Shown here: positions 48,401 through 60,353 of the stretch, piece by piece
How the letters are laid out: each line of letters starts with the position of its first letter
How positions within the stretch are numbered: position 1 is the stretch's first letter
Assembly: GCA_013400115.1 (NCBI GenBank)
Contig: VXBP01010410.1
Coordinates: forward strand, 66,306-130,305
DNA from: Rhinopomastus cyanomelas
Taxonomy: Eukaryota; Chordata; Aves; Bucerotiformes; Rhinopomastidae
Direction: 5' to 3'
DNA length: 64,000 bases
Program-made: the position numbers and the translations under genes
Notes under the pieces: model-generated
The model's input: the letters and a program-made list of their open reading frames with translations, nothing else
What the model was told of the DNA's origin: nothing
Database searches by the model: none

Positions 48401-50574
48401 TGGAGGAGAGTCTTTGTGCTACAGAACTGCAGCTCGTATTTTTAGTCTACTGAAGCTGCCATTTTAGAGATCAACCTCCTGTGACTTTTTTTTATAGTAA
48501 CACATTGATCAGATGGTCATAAATTGGTCTTGCAGAAACAACATCGAGGAATCTTTCCTGTCTGTTTTTCCATAAATCATGCTGGCCAAGGAGTCAAAGC
48601 TCTCCTCCTTTCTGTTTTAGAAAGGTGCATGTGTGACAGAGATGGAAGCTATAGTATGTAGTTGCTACAGACAAGTCTAATCTGCAAAAGACCCTCTCAG
48701 TTTTGGTGCCTCCATTTATGAAAGGGCAACTCCTAACACTTCGTGTTTAGAAAACCCTTTTGTTGACTGCAAAATTGCATGTTGCTGCACCGAGTGGGAG
48801 ACTCTGGAGCAGAGCACTGTTTGAGCGAGACCGAGTTGTGTCCTCCAGGCCAGAGCTGTGACATCCCCCGTGGGAGGAAGTCCAGGCGTGCGGCTGAAGG
48901 AGAAGTTTAAATGAGTCACTCTTTCAAAGGCAGCGATGTTTAGGAAGATGCGTTTCTCATCCTGTAGTAAAAATTAAATACAAGTTCTTCTAAACGCTAA
49001 CTGTTTAGCTTTAACAAGGCCCAGAATGCACCTTTCCCTCTCCACCCCACCTTCCGCATGACACAAACACCACGGTCCCCTAATTGATGGTGTTTATGTT
49101 TGAAACATTTTTCTGATGTCTGGCTCTGTCAAGACTAATTTTAGCATTTCTAAAGCTGGGTAAAAATATAGACTCATTACTTTGATGTCAGAGCATAGTT
49201 TACTATTAGTATATTCTGGGGTTTATCATTTTAGTCATGTTTAACACGACTGCAGCAGGCATGCACTATTAAATCTGGCTTATTTTACATTCCTGTCCAA
49301 GGTTATTTATTCAGAACAATTTCCTCTCTATCAAAAAACACAGCTAATGCTGAGTTTTAATGTGTTATTTACACACAAAATAACCTATTTACAACTCAGT
49401 ATCTGCCGCAGGGAGAATGAATGGGGCAGTGCTCTCTTCATCCTGTTGTATCTGAGTTTAACAATCTGGATTGCTAATAGAACCATTTATCACAGGGTGG
49501 TAATTTATTTTATGTTAGCTGCACAGGTCTCCCTGCCTCTGATCTATGGAAATACTTCGTATATAATGAAGTTCAACAAGTCATTTGGTGTAAACATGGG
49601 GGGAAACCAAGCTGCAGCATCTAAGTCTGGCTATACCTTTTTGCCAGGAGGTAACGACTTAAGGCTTCGGTTGATGAAGTACAGCTCTTTGCCCTGTGCG
49701 TGCTGTAAGGGCAGAGTGTGGGGCTTTTTCTGCAGTGGATCAGAGATTGGGATGGAGTTTGGTCACTTGATTTATGGGCTGGCAGAAATGCTCAGTTCTG
49801 CAGAAGCAGCGTACTCAGCATTTTCATAGGCAGAGGAGAAGGACAGGAACAACCTCCCATGGCTCTCCAGAGGTTTTCTGTAAGCAAATCCCAAGTGGAG
49901 TTGGCAGGGATTCCTTGTGCAGTTCAGCTTGTCTTAGATGTGGATTATGGGAAGACCAAGTGAGGATGACAAAATACCAGCATCCCATCAGATCTCAGCA
50001 CTCTGAAAAAATATGTAGTTGATGTGGCCCGAGTCTTGGACAAATGAGAAGAACAGCCCCACTGAAGTCATCTCCTCTGTCTACCTTGGAGGGGCAGGGA
50101 TCTTCTCCAAATAAATCTTCATATTCAGTTGTTCACATTTTCCAGGAAAAGGACCATAACCAGTACAAACACATTCTTAGCCTCCCTGCCCTGTATTGCT
50201 TTGCTATATAAAACTTAAAACGTTTAGATACACAATTAACAGAAGAGCCTGGAGTGGCCCCAGGAGGGAAGGGAGCAGGTGGTTAAGATTGAATGATGGG
50301 AAAACCCTATAATTTAGACTGCTAAATTCTCCTGACAGCCACTATCTCTATTGCACGTCTACAGTGGATAGCCTAAATGGTCCACACTTTGGGTAGTTCT
50401 TCAGTATAACATTGCCATAGAAGTGGTAGAAATCAAGGATTTTATTTCTTCCCTGAACATTTCTGTCAGTCTTAAAAGTGCTTCTGTTTCGTCTTAAAGT
50501 CTTAAACCCTTTCCCAAGTCCCTGCACTCTGTGGGGTAGCCATCCCTGCAGGCAAGGTTGCACCCTCAGAGTGG
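45450..50574. other. Non-coding stretch, AT-rich towards 48-49.6 kb
   Basis: No exon or transposon recognised. The 174-codon minus frame at 45861-46385 has no motif and overlaps plus frames. Sequence from 48.15 to 48.30 kb is strongly AT-rich, and 49.14-49.60 kb has complex AT-rich sequence that might be conserved regulatory DNA. The 160-codon plus frame at 49347-49829 lies partly in this block and looks like translated non-coding sequence. Confidence 0.5.
49140..49600. promoter_or_regulatory. Candidate conserved non-coding region
   Basis: Complex, AT-rich, repeat-free sequence with TAAT, TTTAT and CATTTAT cores and no low-complexity bias ('gcatgcactattaaatctgg', 'gttatttattcagaacaatt', 'gctgcacaggtctccctgcc'). 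This resembles intronic enhancers, but without other genomes it is only a guess. Confidence 0.18.
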
Positions 50575-50956
50575 ATAACCATCAGGCCCTGGTTCTCATG
50601 GGGGATTTTAACTACCCAGATGTCTGCTGGAAGACCCACTCAGCCAGCCAGCCACCCACAGTCCAGGAGGTTCCTTCAGTGCATTGGTGACAATTTCCTG
50701 ATGCAAATGGTAGGAGAGCCCACTAGGAGAGGAGCACTTTTGGATCTTGTACTCACCAACAAGGTGGGCCTTGTTGAAGCAGTCAAGGTTGAGGGCAGCC
50801 TTGGGTGCAGTGACCATGAGATGGTAGACTTGAGGGTCTTGTGTGGTAGGAACAGATTAGCTAGCAGAACCACAACCCTGCACTTCAGGAGGGCAAACTT
50901 AGGCCTTTTGAAGCAATTGCTAGGGGAAATCCCATGGGACAGGGTACTGGCAGGTA
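50575..50956 (+). mobile_element. CR1 LINE, ORF2 endonuclease fragment
   Basis: Sense CR1 from the C-terminal half of the ORF2 apurinic-like endonuclease. One frame (to 50690) reads LVLMGDFNYPDVCWKTHSA, with the GDFN motif of this endonuclease family. The shifted frame from 50620 gives FLQCIGDNFLMQMVGEPTRR, LLDLVLTNKVGLVEAVKVEG and SLGCSDHEMVDLRVL, the last with the SDHE signature. A frameshift near 50.66 kb separates them. It is the only endonuclease-domain piece in the window. The element has neither 5' nor 3' end here. Confidence 0.9.
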
Positions 50957-51372
50957 AAGGGCCCAGAACTGGACACAATACTCCAGATGCAGAGTATAAG
51001 GGTAAGAGAACCTCTCTTGATCTGTTAACCATCCCCCATTCTGATCCACCCCAGGATGCTGTTGGCCTCTTTGGCCACAAGAGCACATTGCTGGCTCGTG
51101 GTCATCCTGCTCTCCACCAGGACTCCCAGGTCCCTTTCTCCTATACTGCTTTCCAGCAGGTCAGTTCCCAACCTCTATTGGTACCTGGGTTTGTTCTTGC
51201 CCAGATGCCTGACTCTACATTTGCCCTTGTGTCTCTCTGCCCAGCTCTCCAGCCTGTCCAGGTCCTGCTGGATGGCAGTACAGCCTGGCCACTCCTCCCA
51301 GGTTTTTGTCATCAGAGAACTTGCTGACAGTGCACTCTAATCCCTCCTGCAAATCATCAGTAAAAATATTGT
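50957..51372 (-). mobile_element. CR1 LINE, antisense internal fragment abutting a sense fragment
   Basis: From 'gcccagaactggacacaata' onward the plus strand is antisense CR1: 'ccaccccaggatgctgttgg', 'cacattgctggctcgtggtc', 'ccaggactcccaggtccctt', 'ccagcctgtccaggtcctgc' and 'gtcatcagagaacttgctga'. This covers the region between reverse transcriptase and the ORF2 C-terminus. The 3' half and tail are missing; the sense endonuclease fragment begins exactly where they should continue. The 235-codon plus frame 50620-51327 is a chimera of sense endonuclease and antisense CR1 sequence. Confidence 0.92.
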
Positions 51373-52813
51373 ATGGGTATACAACTTCCCTAAAACGTCA
51401 TACCAGAAGTTGCTATAATTTCATCCCATTATAGATGCTGAGGTACTTTGAAGATAGAGAAATTTAATCTCGCCCCTAACAACATTGCGGGATTTTGCAC
51501 CAACTTGAAAAGTTTTTATGGGTTTAAAATGAAAAGCAGGTATTCTTCACAGGTTAGTTCTTGCACTGATAAGCCCAACCATTAAGGGTTACCTGAAGGA
51601 GCGCTGTATTTTGTGGATGTGTTATTACTGTCATTATTAATAATAGCTCCCAGTTTCCTATTCTTTTCTAAGCTCAACATGCTTATTCTGGCAAGTACTG
51701 GGGTATCTTCTTTTCCATGGATCCAGTTTAGACTTCAATAAAACGCTTCTCAGAGGGTACTTTTTATAACTAACTCTTAACTTAGCTGTTTGTGGGTTGT
51801 TCATCTATAGTCAAAAAAGACAATCCAGTGCTGATAGCGGGCTTGGCTGCCAAAATGTTACACGTCTGGTTTGGGATCCTTTTGCCTTAGGGTGGAGCAA
51901 GGCACATTGTGGAGATGCCTGCTTTCCTCCTTTGTGAACGTCATGCCTGGTTTGAGGTGCTTGACATTAGGTGGACAAATCGCAGTCTTCCTGATTTGGA
52001 CAACATTGCAAGGAACTAAGGTGGGACTAGACCAATGCTTCAAAGCCCTCCCTTCATGATCTGCAGTCTATGGCCTGATAAGCAGTCTGGGAGCCCAGAC
52101 TACCAGCTCTGAACTGAAATCTTACCCTGTGGCTTCTCAAGTCACAGGCAAACTTGACACCCAAATGTCAACACAGCCGAATGCGCTCCTTCCCAGAGCT
52201 TCTCCAGCTTTACACCAGTATTGACAAAAGTAGTGTTTTAACAGCCTCTTCAGAGAGATGGACGATTTAAAATTTCCACTAAAAAGACTAGGAAAGAAAA
52301 CAGTAAATTTTAAAAGCTACAAATACTCCTAAAAGTAACCCAAGTGCAGAAAACCATTAATTTGAAACTAAATAATTATTAGGGAAGCAACTAGAGCTGT
52401 CAGTTGTGTAAATCACTTTAAGAGGAACAAGCCTTAGATAAAATCCATTCCTTTATCACACAGATTAAGTCTTACTTTTGACACTAAATAATTGATAGGG
52501 TTTGGCAGAGCATTCCATGACTGCTTGCATGGAGCAGCGGGACTGCTCCTGGAGTCAGACAAGTGGCAGAGCAAAATGTTCTTAGAAGTGCCGTATATCC
52601 AATACTAGCACCAAGAAACAGGGCTTGTCTTCCCAACACTTACCAAAAAATTTCTGTGTGGCCTTGAGAAAACATCCACACACCTCAGAGTGGACGAAGG
52701 ACTTGGCATTGCTCATCTAATCCTTAAACTGCCCCCCATGAGACCAGGCTGTCTGTTTTCATGGTTTTATGTGGCAGTGAAGGAGATGCAGAGGCCTGAG
52801 AGGACACAGCCTG
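51373..52813. other. Non-coding stretch, nothing recognised
   Basis: No exon or repeat recognised. The sequence is AT-rich from 52.25 to 52.5 kb. Opposed frames at 51.86-52.06 kb mirror each other and are chance. Confidence 0.55.
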
Positions 52814-53101
52814 TTGGAGCCAGGCTCTGCTCAGTGTCACCTAATGATAGGACAAGGGGCAATGGGTGTGAGCCGGAACAGAGGAGGTTCCACGTCAGTG
52901 TCAGAAGGAAATCTTCAAGATGAGGGTGACAGAGCACTGGAAAGGGCTGTCCAGGGGGCTTGTGGAGTCTCCTCTGGAGATGTTTAAAAGCTGCCTAGAT
53001 CCTGTGTGACTGGATCTAGGTGATCCTGCTGTGGCTGGGGGATTGGACTGGATGATGTTTCGAGGTCCCTTCCAATCCCTAATGTTCTGTGATTCTGTGA
53101 T
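52814..53101 (+). mobile_element. CR1 LINE, 3' fragment (type A)
   Basis: A sense CR1 starts at 'ggagccaggctctgctcagt' and ends 'atgttctgtgattctgtgatg'. It encodes SNDRTRGNGCEPEQRRFHVS-like sequence (here with a Pro at the second position), then a deletion shortens 'RNFFxVRVTEHW' ('aaggaaatcttcaagatgag'). The C-terminal FLCNLI region is also shortened ('agatcctgtgtgactgg'). Confidence 0.94.
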
Positions 53102-54580
53102 GTTTAATTGTTTTTCATTAGCGAACATGAATTTTGCTGTCTAGTGGCTTCTGAGACCCTAGGTCCTGTGCAGGGTTCTCTTACCTCGGTCAACCCCCGT
53201 AGCGCCTGAATTACTTTTGTCTGTTGCACTTCCCGCCACATGTGAAGCCCCTGTAAAAATAGGACGATGTTGTTGTTTCCATTTCTGCAAATAGGGTCAC
53301 AGGATTTGTGCAAAGCCCAGCTGGCTGTAATGTGTTCATCTGTTTCAGAGAAGTGTCAAGAACCACGTCATCTCTGCAACTCTGAATTTCCTTGGTGGCA
53401 TCCGTAGTGGTGCAGAGGGAAGCCTAGCTCCCTTGGATTCATCATATCCACTAGCTAGTCCTTCTTCTGTCTGAATGGTATCTTGTGTAATCATGGCCAA
53501 ATCACTCCAATGCTCATCTGCCAGCTGGAGGAGTATTTATTTCTTTTCAGGGGAGCTGAGTGCAAGCTGGCTTTACATCATGTGATGCCTCTGAGAACAT
53601 CACATTGCTGCAGTGAGCGCCATTCCTTTGGGCTGCGTAAGGGTCTGTAAATGGTCAGTAGCACTAAGAGGATTTTAAAGAATTTAAACTCCCTTTTGGT
53701 GGTGAAATGTCTGTACCCAGCAGTGTGGGCTTTTCACTTGAGAGCTACAGTTTTCTGCAGAACCAAGCAGGACATATATTTAAGTAACCTTAAATTCTGA
53801 TAGAAGTCAATACCCCATGAGTTCTGTGTGGGTTTTGTGCTTGACAGAATGAGTTCTCTGATGTTAATGGTGATGACAGAGAATAAACCTCAGCCAAGAC
53901 TGTAAGTTTATCTCTTGAAGGAATGAAGTGATATATTCTCTTCATGCTAACTGGTTTAGAATTATACTGAACTCAAGAGTTCACATGTACTGGGAAGTGA
54001 CCTGCAACTCCCGTACTTGTGTTGGATTGAAAGGAGGCAAACCCTAGTGGAAAGAACTGAGCAGCAGTTTGGGAACATGGTCTGAGTCCAACATTAAAAT
54101 CAGTAAAAGGCCATTGAGTGTAATCCCTATGAGAACACAAATGAGAAAGATTTCACACACGCTTGTCTGAAATAAATGCAGCCTTTTCTGCTGGTTGTTT
54201 TGGTGGGGCTTTTCCTTCTTTTTTGTGCCTTCTCCTGGCACTTCAATTATATTGAAGACTCTATTCCATTGAAAAATCTTTCCAATTGTGAGCAATTTGT
54301 AAATAAGAACAGGATTATTGCAAACAAAACATTAGATATACTGCCACTAATATCTGATTTTTTAAAATACAGCAACATTTGTGGGCATTGAGTGATGCTA
54401 TTTTGGCCAGAACACTGTTCTCTTCTCCTACATGGATCAGCTCCTGAGTCTGACAGATTTTTTACAAAAATCACAGCTTGTGACAGATGCACCCTTCAAT
54501 AAACAGTTAAAGGAGATGTTGTGATGACTTCAGTTGTATTGATATAAGACCAGTGTGCCGGAGCATTCCTGAAAACCATC
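53102..54580. other. Non-coding stretch, nothing recognised
   Basis: No exon, RNA or repeat recognised. Opposed frames at 54.04-54.49 kb overlap each other. The hydrophobic plus frame from 54176 (PFLLVVLVGLFLLFCAFSW) is a T-rich chance translation with no flanking splice pair. Confidence 0.5.
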
Positions 54581-55300
54581 TACAGAATCAGAGAACATTA
54601 GGGAATGGAAGGGACCTCAAAAGATTATCCAGTCCAATCCCCCTGCCACAGCAGGATTACCTAGATCAAGTCACACAGGAACGTGTCCAGGCAGGTTTTA
54701 AATATCTCCAACGAAGGAGATTCAACAACCTTCCTGGGCAGCCCCTTACAGAGCTCTGTCACCCTCACTGGGAAGAAGTTCCTTCTCAGATTTATGCAGA
54801 ACCTCCTCTGTTCCAGCTGACATCCTTTGCCCCTTGTCCTGTCACTGAGTGCCACTGAGCAGAGCCTGGCTCCATTCTCCTGACACCTGCCTTTTCCATA
54901 TTTCTAGACAGTAATGAGGTCACCCCTCAGTCTCCTTTTCTCAAAGCTAAAGAGACCCAGCTCTCTTAGCCTTTTCTCATCAGGGAGATGCTCCTCTCCC
55001 TTCATCACCTCTGTGGCTCTGTGCTGGACTCTCTCCAGCAGCTCTGTGTCCTTCTGGAACTAAGGGCCCCAGAACTGGACACAGTATTCCAGATGTGGTC
55101 TCACCAGGACAGAGCAGAGGAGAAGGAGGACCTTGCTTGATCTGCTAACCACCCCACTTCTGATCCACCCCAGGATGCCGTTGTCCTTCTTGTTCCACAG
55201 CCTTGATCATCTTTGTGGCTCTGCGCTGGACTCTCTCCAGCAGTTCTGTGTCCTCCTTGAACTGAAGGGCCCAGAGCTGAACACAAAACTCCAACAGAGG
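54581..55300 (-). mobile_element. CR1 LINE, chimeric copy with repeated internal segment
   Basis: A minus-strand CR1 (tail 'cagaatcagagaacattagg' at left) runs through the ORF2 end to 'caccccaggatgccgttgtc' near 55185. Then 'ccttgatcatctttgtggct' at 55201-55300 repeats the segment already present at about 55001-55105 ('catcacctctgtggctctgtgctggactctctccagcag'). The two copies differ at many positions, and the second resembles another subfamily. The minus frame 54661-54855 keeps DRTRGKGCQLEQRRFCINLRRN and related motifs. Confidence 0.93.
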
Positions 55301-56534
55301 AGGTATCTTCCTGTAAGCCCCTGATGCTATGTGCACTGCTGCAACAGTTCAATCATTTAAAGAAAACATAATTTCGCACCTAACGCAGTGCTCTGAGCTT
55401 AGAGACAGTGGTAAGGGCTCAGCATTCCTGACCCTGGGTCCAAAGGGTTGGGAAGTGTTTAGATTTACCCCAAGTGAAATTTTTTGCTTCCTTTGTAAGG
55501 GAGAAAAATGATCTTTCCTTGTTCCTGTTTTTCTTCTGTCTGGCCTTACTTTGGTTTATGGCTGATCTTTGTGGCTCGACCTGCTGCCATCAAGTAAACC
55601 AAGCAACATACTCTGCTACTTGCAGGCTGCTGTAAATATCAGTGTCCTCTGCGAATGTGTGTAAGGGCTTTCTTTTTCCTATCAGCTCACAGGTGGAGCT
55701 GCTGAAGTTCTTTCTGAGGCATTTACAGTCAACTTTGAAGTAAAACCAGAGAAACACAAAGGTGAGGACTTCAGGCACGTCCCACTTTAACAAGAAGAAT
55801 TATTATGTGTTGTGGAAGCTGACTCAACTCCCAGAGGCTGCTTGTGTGAAGATGGCCGGGTTTTTTGGTGGCTCCCTATGGTGAGGGCATGGAACTGAGC
55901 CTGGAGAAAATTAGTTTCAGTTCCTGATCCAGCCTCAAACTTCCTTCATGATTTTGGGAAAGCTGCTTGACTTCCCTTTGCTCCTCCGTTTATATAATGA
56001 ACTTGCATTGTTCTTTGAGCCTCCGGGCCCGTCTATCAGCATCTGGTTAGCATGTTTATGGCACTGGTTAGACTGAAGCACTTAACAGGTCAGACTGCAT
56101 AGATGCTGCCATTCCCCCCTCCCCACCAACTGCAAGAGGGTGCTACTGCCCCTGGGCGCTCCATTATGAGGGTGACCTTGTTCATATGTCTGAGGTGTCA
56201 ACCTGCTGCTGTCAAAAGGGGCAATAAAGCAGATTTGCAGGATTAGGGAGAATAAGGTTACGTTCTTACAGTGAAGGTATTTTCAATATCTAGAGCAGAG
56301 AGACTGTTTGGGGATCTGTGAAGTCTGACTGTATCTCAAGAGGTCACCCTGTTCTCTGGAGTAATAATGTTTCTCAGGCAGTCTTACCAGGTAAACTCAG
56401 TTGTGGAATATTGTGTTGTTAGTAGCTGTGTGAATCTTTTGTATTGAAACGAGAAAATTAAGAGGGTTTCCTGCGTACATAATGTCTGGGTGTGGGTCAT
56501 TTGTTTGTTGAGGTTCAGGTACCTGGACTTTTGA
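55301..56534. other. Non-coding stretch, nothing recognised
   Basis: No exon or transposon recognised between two minus-strand CR1 copies. Short frames only. Confidence 0.55.
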
Positions 56535-57451
56535 ACAGAATCACAGAACATTAGGGATTGGAAGAGACGTCAAAAGATTATCTAGTCCAATCGCCCTGCC
56601 ACAGCAGGATAACCTAGATCCAGTCACACAGGAACATATCCAGGTGGGTTTTAAACTTCTCCAGAGAAGGAGACTCCACAACCGCCCCCGGCAGCTGCAT
56701 CACCCTTACCTTGAAGAAGTTCCTTCTCAGATTGATGTGGAACCTCCTATGTGCCAGTTCATACCCATTGCCCCTTGTCCTATCATCAGATGCTGCTGAG
56801 CAGAGCCTGGCTCCATCCTACTGGCACCCACCCTTTCCATGTTTATCAATATTCATGAGGTCACCCCTCAGTCTCCTTTTCCCAAGCTAAAGAGACCCAG
56901 GTCCTTCAGCTTTTCCTCATCAGGGAGATGTTCCACTCTCTTCATCATTTTTGTGGCTCTGTCCTGGACTCTCTCCAGCACTTTCACTGTCTTGAACTGA
57001 GGGGTCCAGAACTGGACACAATATTGCAGGACAGAGTAGAGAGGGAGAACTTATCTGGATCTGGTAATCCCTGTTTTGATCCACCCCAGGATGCCATTTG
57101 CATTCTTGGCCACAAGGGCTCATTGCTGGCTCATGGTCACCCTGCTGTCCACCAGAACTCCCAGGTCCCTTTCTCCTGCACTGCTCTCCAGCAAGTCGGT
57201 CGCCAACCTCTACTTGTACCTGGGATTGTTCTTGCCCAGATGGCAGACTCTACACTGCCCTTGGTGTAGTTCATTCAATATCTCCCTGCCCAGCTCTTCA
57301 GCCTTTCCAGGTCTCACTGAACGGCAGCACGGGGTGCTGCTGCTCGGGTGTCAGCCACTTCTCCCAGCTTGATGTCATCAGCAAACTTGCTGACAGTGCT
57401 CTCTAATCCAAGTCATCAATGAACACATTGAATAGTAGTGGTCCCAGTACC
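56535..57451 (-). mobile_element. CR1 LINE, longest minus-strand copy (type A)
   Basis: About 0.92 kb of antisense CR1, from the tail ('acagaatcacagaacattag') through the ORF2 C-terminus ('gctgctgagcagagcctggc') and 'ccaccccaggatgccatttg' to 'gaacacattgaatagtagtggtcccagtacc', which corresponds to sequence after the reverse transcriptase catalytic core. Small deletions lie at 56690-56700 ('ccccggcagctgcatcaccc') and near 57020 ('caatattgcaggacagagta'). The plus frames across 56928-57406 are antisense shadows. Confidence 0.95.
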
Positions 57452-58997
57452 AAACAAACCTGGATGAATTTACAGAAACAATGCAGAGCTTCATGGTGAC
57501 ACAAACAATAGACAGTGAGTATAGCAAAGTCCTCTGGAAACAGTTAGGAAAAGTATTGTTCTGGGGACCCGGTGATGGAAGCAGAAGAAAATCACTGGTG
57601 TGGCGTGACAGTTTCTGAGAGAACCTCAGTTTCAGCTTTCATTCCCGTTAGCGTGCGATGCACGTGCACACTCTGACTGTTATCAGCTGCACTCTTGTTT
57701 CATGCAATTTTTTCCCTTTTGAAAACTCCAGAGGAAGCTTCATGGACTACTACAAAGACATCTTTAAAACATGTTTACAGCAAGGTCTGCTATTTCCAAC
57801 ACTGCAGCGTTGACTCTTAAAGTAGACACGAGATACCTGAAGGTGTGAAAAATATTTGCAGCTCTTTTTCTGAGCTCTGCATGCTGCATCTCTTATGTAA
57901 GCAAGCTAAAAGTGTTGTGAGAGAGAAGAACTTTGCGTGTTTCTGTACTTCTTTTAATTCCAACTGAAGCAACATCTTAGCAGCTGAAACCAGATCCGAG
58001 GCTTTCTTTGGCCACGTAGTCAGTGACACTTGAAACAGGCTCGATTTATATGTAGTTACTAAAAAATATACAGCAAAAGGAAAGTCTCAGACAGTGAGTT
58101 CATGTGCATTGCCCATTGTAAAGATAAGTAACGGCTGTTATAAGATCACTTAAATGGTTACCTTTGGGACATAAAAGAGATCTTTGAAGACAGTATGTCT
58201 TAATACAGAAATGTTTACTCATAAAAAATACATTTGGACTGGGGGAGGGGAACACATTTCCTATTAATGTGGCTTTTGCCTTTTATGGCAGGTTGTAGCA
58301 GGTCTTTAACCTCTGGAGCACTTGAGTGATACTAGAAATGAGCTTCTCTAAGTATCAGCCCAAAGGGCCTTTTCTCACTGCCTGCATCTGCAGTGTCTCT
58401 TGTAAAGATGGTTTTAGTTTATTCTTCCATTCTTTGACCCAAATGAAAACCTATTCCTTTCCAACTTCAAAACCTTCCTGTAGTCAAGGCCCTAGGGCAG
58501 AATAGAAATGTCCTCCTGCATTTAGTGCACTTAACCTTGTGCTTTGTGAGGTGTGGTCTGGTGTCCCAAACCACGCTCAGATACGTTGGGAATGTGAAGG
58601 CTATGCCTGCCAACTAAGGCACAGGAACAGAAGAGGGAACTGGCCCTTGAATGCCATGGCTGTAGATACCATAAAGAAGGGATAATGTTTCTCCCCATGC
58701 TCACAAGCCCTCTTGGTGCACACAAAATGGCTCACAACTTGTGATTTTTCTAGTAACAGTTCTGCAGGTAATTTTGAACTATCTTTTCTAGAAAAGGATT
58801 GTGCTCATCGATGAGGCAGAAGGTGGTGTCAGCACCATTTTTGCAGTGCTGTGTGAACCTGTAACTAGAGAGAATGGGATTTCTGCTTCAAAGCTTTGCA
58901 AAATTACTACTTTGTGGGATTAGACACGAAGTGCCAGCGATCTCAGAGTGGTAGAAAGAAGTTTAGAGTCCTATAGGAAAGCCATGGTGGATCACCG
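57452..58997. other. Non-coding stretch, nothing recognised
   Basis: No exon or transposon recognised. Donor-like 'acagtgagtat' near 57510 has no matching acceptor and frame. Confidence 0.5.
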
Positions 58998-59166
58998 CAG
59001 AATCACAGAACATTAGAGATTGGAAGGGATCTCAAAAGATTATCTAGTCCAATCCCCCCACCACAGCAGGATCATCTAGATCCAGCCGCAGAGGAAGATG
59101 TCCAGGCGGGTTTTAAATGTCTCCAGAGAAGAAGACTCCACAACTTCCCTGTGCAGCCCCTTCCAG
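58998..59166 (-). mobile_element. CR1 LINE, short 3' fragment (type A)
   Basis: A minus-strand CR1 3' end: 'cagaatcacagaacattaga', 'caatccccccaccacagcag' and 'ctccagagaagaagactcca', stopping at 'tgtgcagccccttccagga'. About 170 bases remain. The minus frame at 59072-59341 runs through it but owes nothing to a host gene. Confidence 0.94.
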
Positions 59167-60353
59167 GATTATGATCAGAAGTCTTTACTTGGATAACGTG
59201 ATTCACAGAGCACCAGAGGTGCAGGAGGAAGGTTGAGTTGTGAACAGTGATTGAAAAGTCTGCGAGAAGGAAGATGGTAGCTTCAGGGTTTGAGCCAAAA
59301 GAACCATTTGAGGGATCTTTAAGAGGAGAACTTGGTAGCAAAGGGCAAAGTCATGAAGTATTGGGGTGGAAGAGTTACACACTCAGAGAAGCACAAGGAA
59401 CTGACTGGGTGCATAAAAAGAGGACAAAAGATAGAGAAGGAAAAAAGTCAGTGTTTGTCACAAAGATGAGGTTAACAAGCTGAGATGACTGGATTTCTTA
59501 TGGACCTCTTCACCTAAGCCCAGGGCCCAGTGCAAAATCAACTCTGCACATGCCAGTGACAGGGCAGATGTATCAGTGAACTTTCTTATTGTTATTCCAA
59601 AACAAGATGCTCATCCAGGCAGTACTCATTTGGGTGAGTAACAGAAATTAGGTTTTGAGTCACACACTGCCTTTGTAGTTCAGTACAGCATGTTCTGGTC
59701 ACGTAACGAGACAGAGGACAGATTAAATGAAAGGCAGGCAGGATTTTCATTCAGGAAATTGGTACAGTAATGACAGATACGAGGTCTTGGCATGTTTCAG
59801 ATAGGCTTAATCTAGCTTCTTCAGGTAGCAGATACAAGCACGGATCTCGCTTATATTCACCCAGTCAAGCATGAGGAGGCAACAAGTTCTCCAGGGAGGC
59901 TGGTATTTAATATCTGTCAGATGCCTGCTGGAGAATACTAATACAGATCCTAGATTTAGCGTGCCCTGGGAACGCAGATGGTGGGTAGCAATGTGCCTGG
60001 CCCAACAGCCACATTTCCCTTAGTTCCATGACAGAGCTCTATGGATTTTCAACTGCTGCTATTTGGATTGTAAAGCCGATGGCTTGGTCAAAGAAGCTTT
60101 TTGCTAACTCTCCTGGGAGATTTACTGAAGAGTTAGCGGGCGAGAGAAGGAAAGACACTGAGGTTTCTGTCAGGTTATCACACCAGTGAGTAAGGTGAGC
60201 AGCAACATCAGTTGCTTCAGACATCACTGGGACCACCCTCTCAGGCAGGACAAGCCAAGCACTGTGATTCAGTGCGAGCCACGTGGAGGGTTTCTGCTGG
60301 AGGAGAAGCTTCAGCCAGCTCCTGTTGTTTGTGCATCTCCCTCCGACACCACG
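59167..60353. other. Non-coding stretch, nothing recognised
   Basis: No exon or repeat recognised. The sequence leads into the ambiguous base at 60448. Frames across that base are unreliable. Confidence 0.5.

Noticed and set aside
49347..49829. 160-codon plus-strand frame as a gene
   Set aside because: The peptide looks like translated AT-rich non-coding DNA, with no domain and no splice pair.
50620..51327. 235-codon open frame as a novel protein
   Set aside because: Its first half is CR1 endonuclease in sense and its second half is antisense CR1 sequence. The frame is a junction artefact.
54176..54391. Hydrophobic open frame as a membrane peptide
   Set aside because: Leu/Phe/Val content follows from T-rich DNA. 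No splice sites or start context stand out.
56928..57406. Overlapping plus-strand frames of 98-113 codons
   Set aside because: They are antisense shadows of the minus-strand CR1 at 56535-57451.
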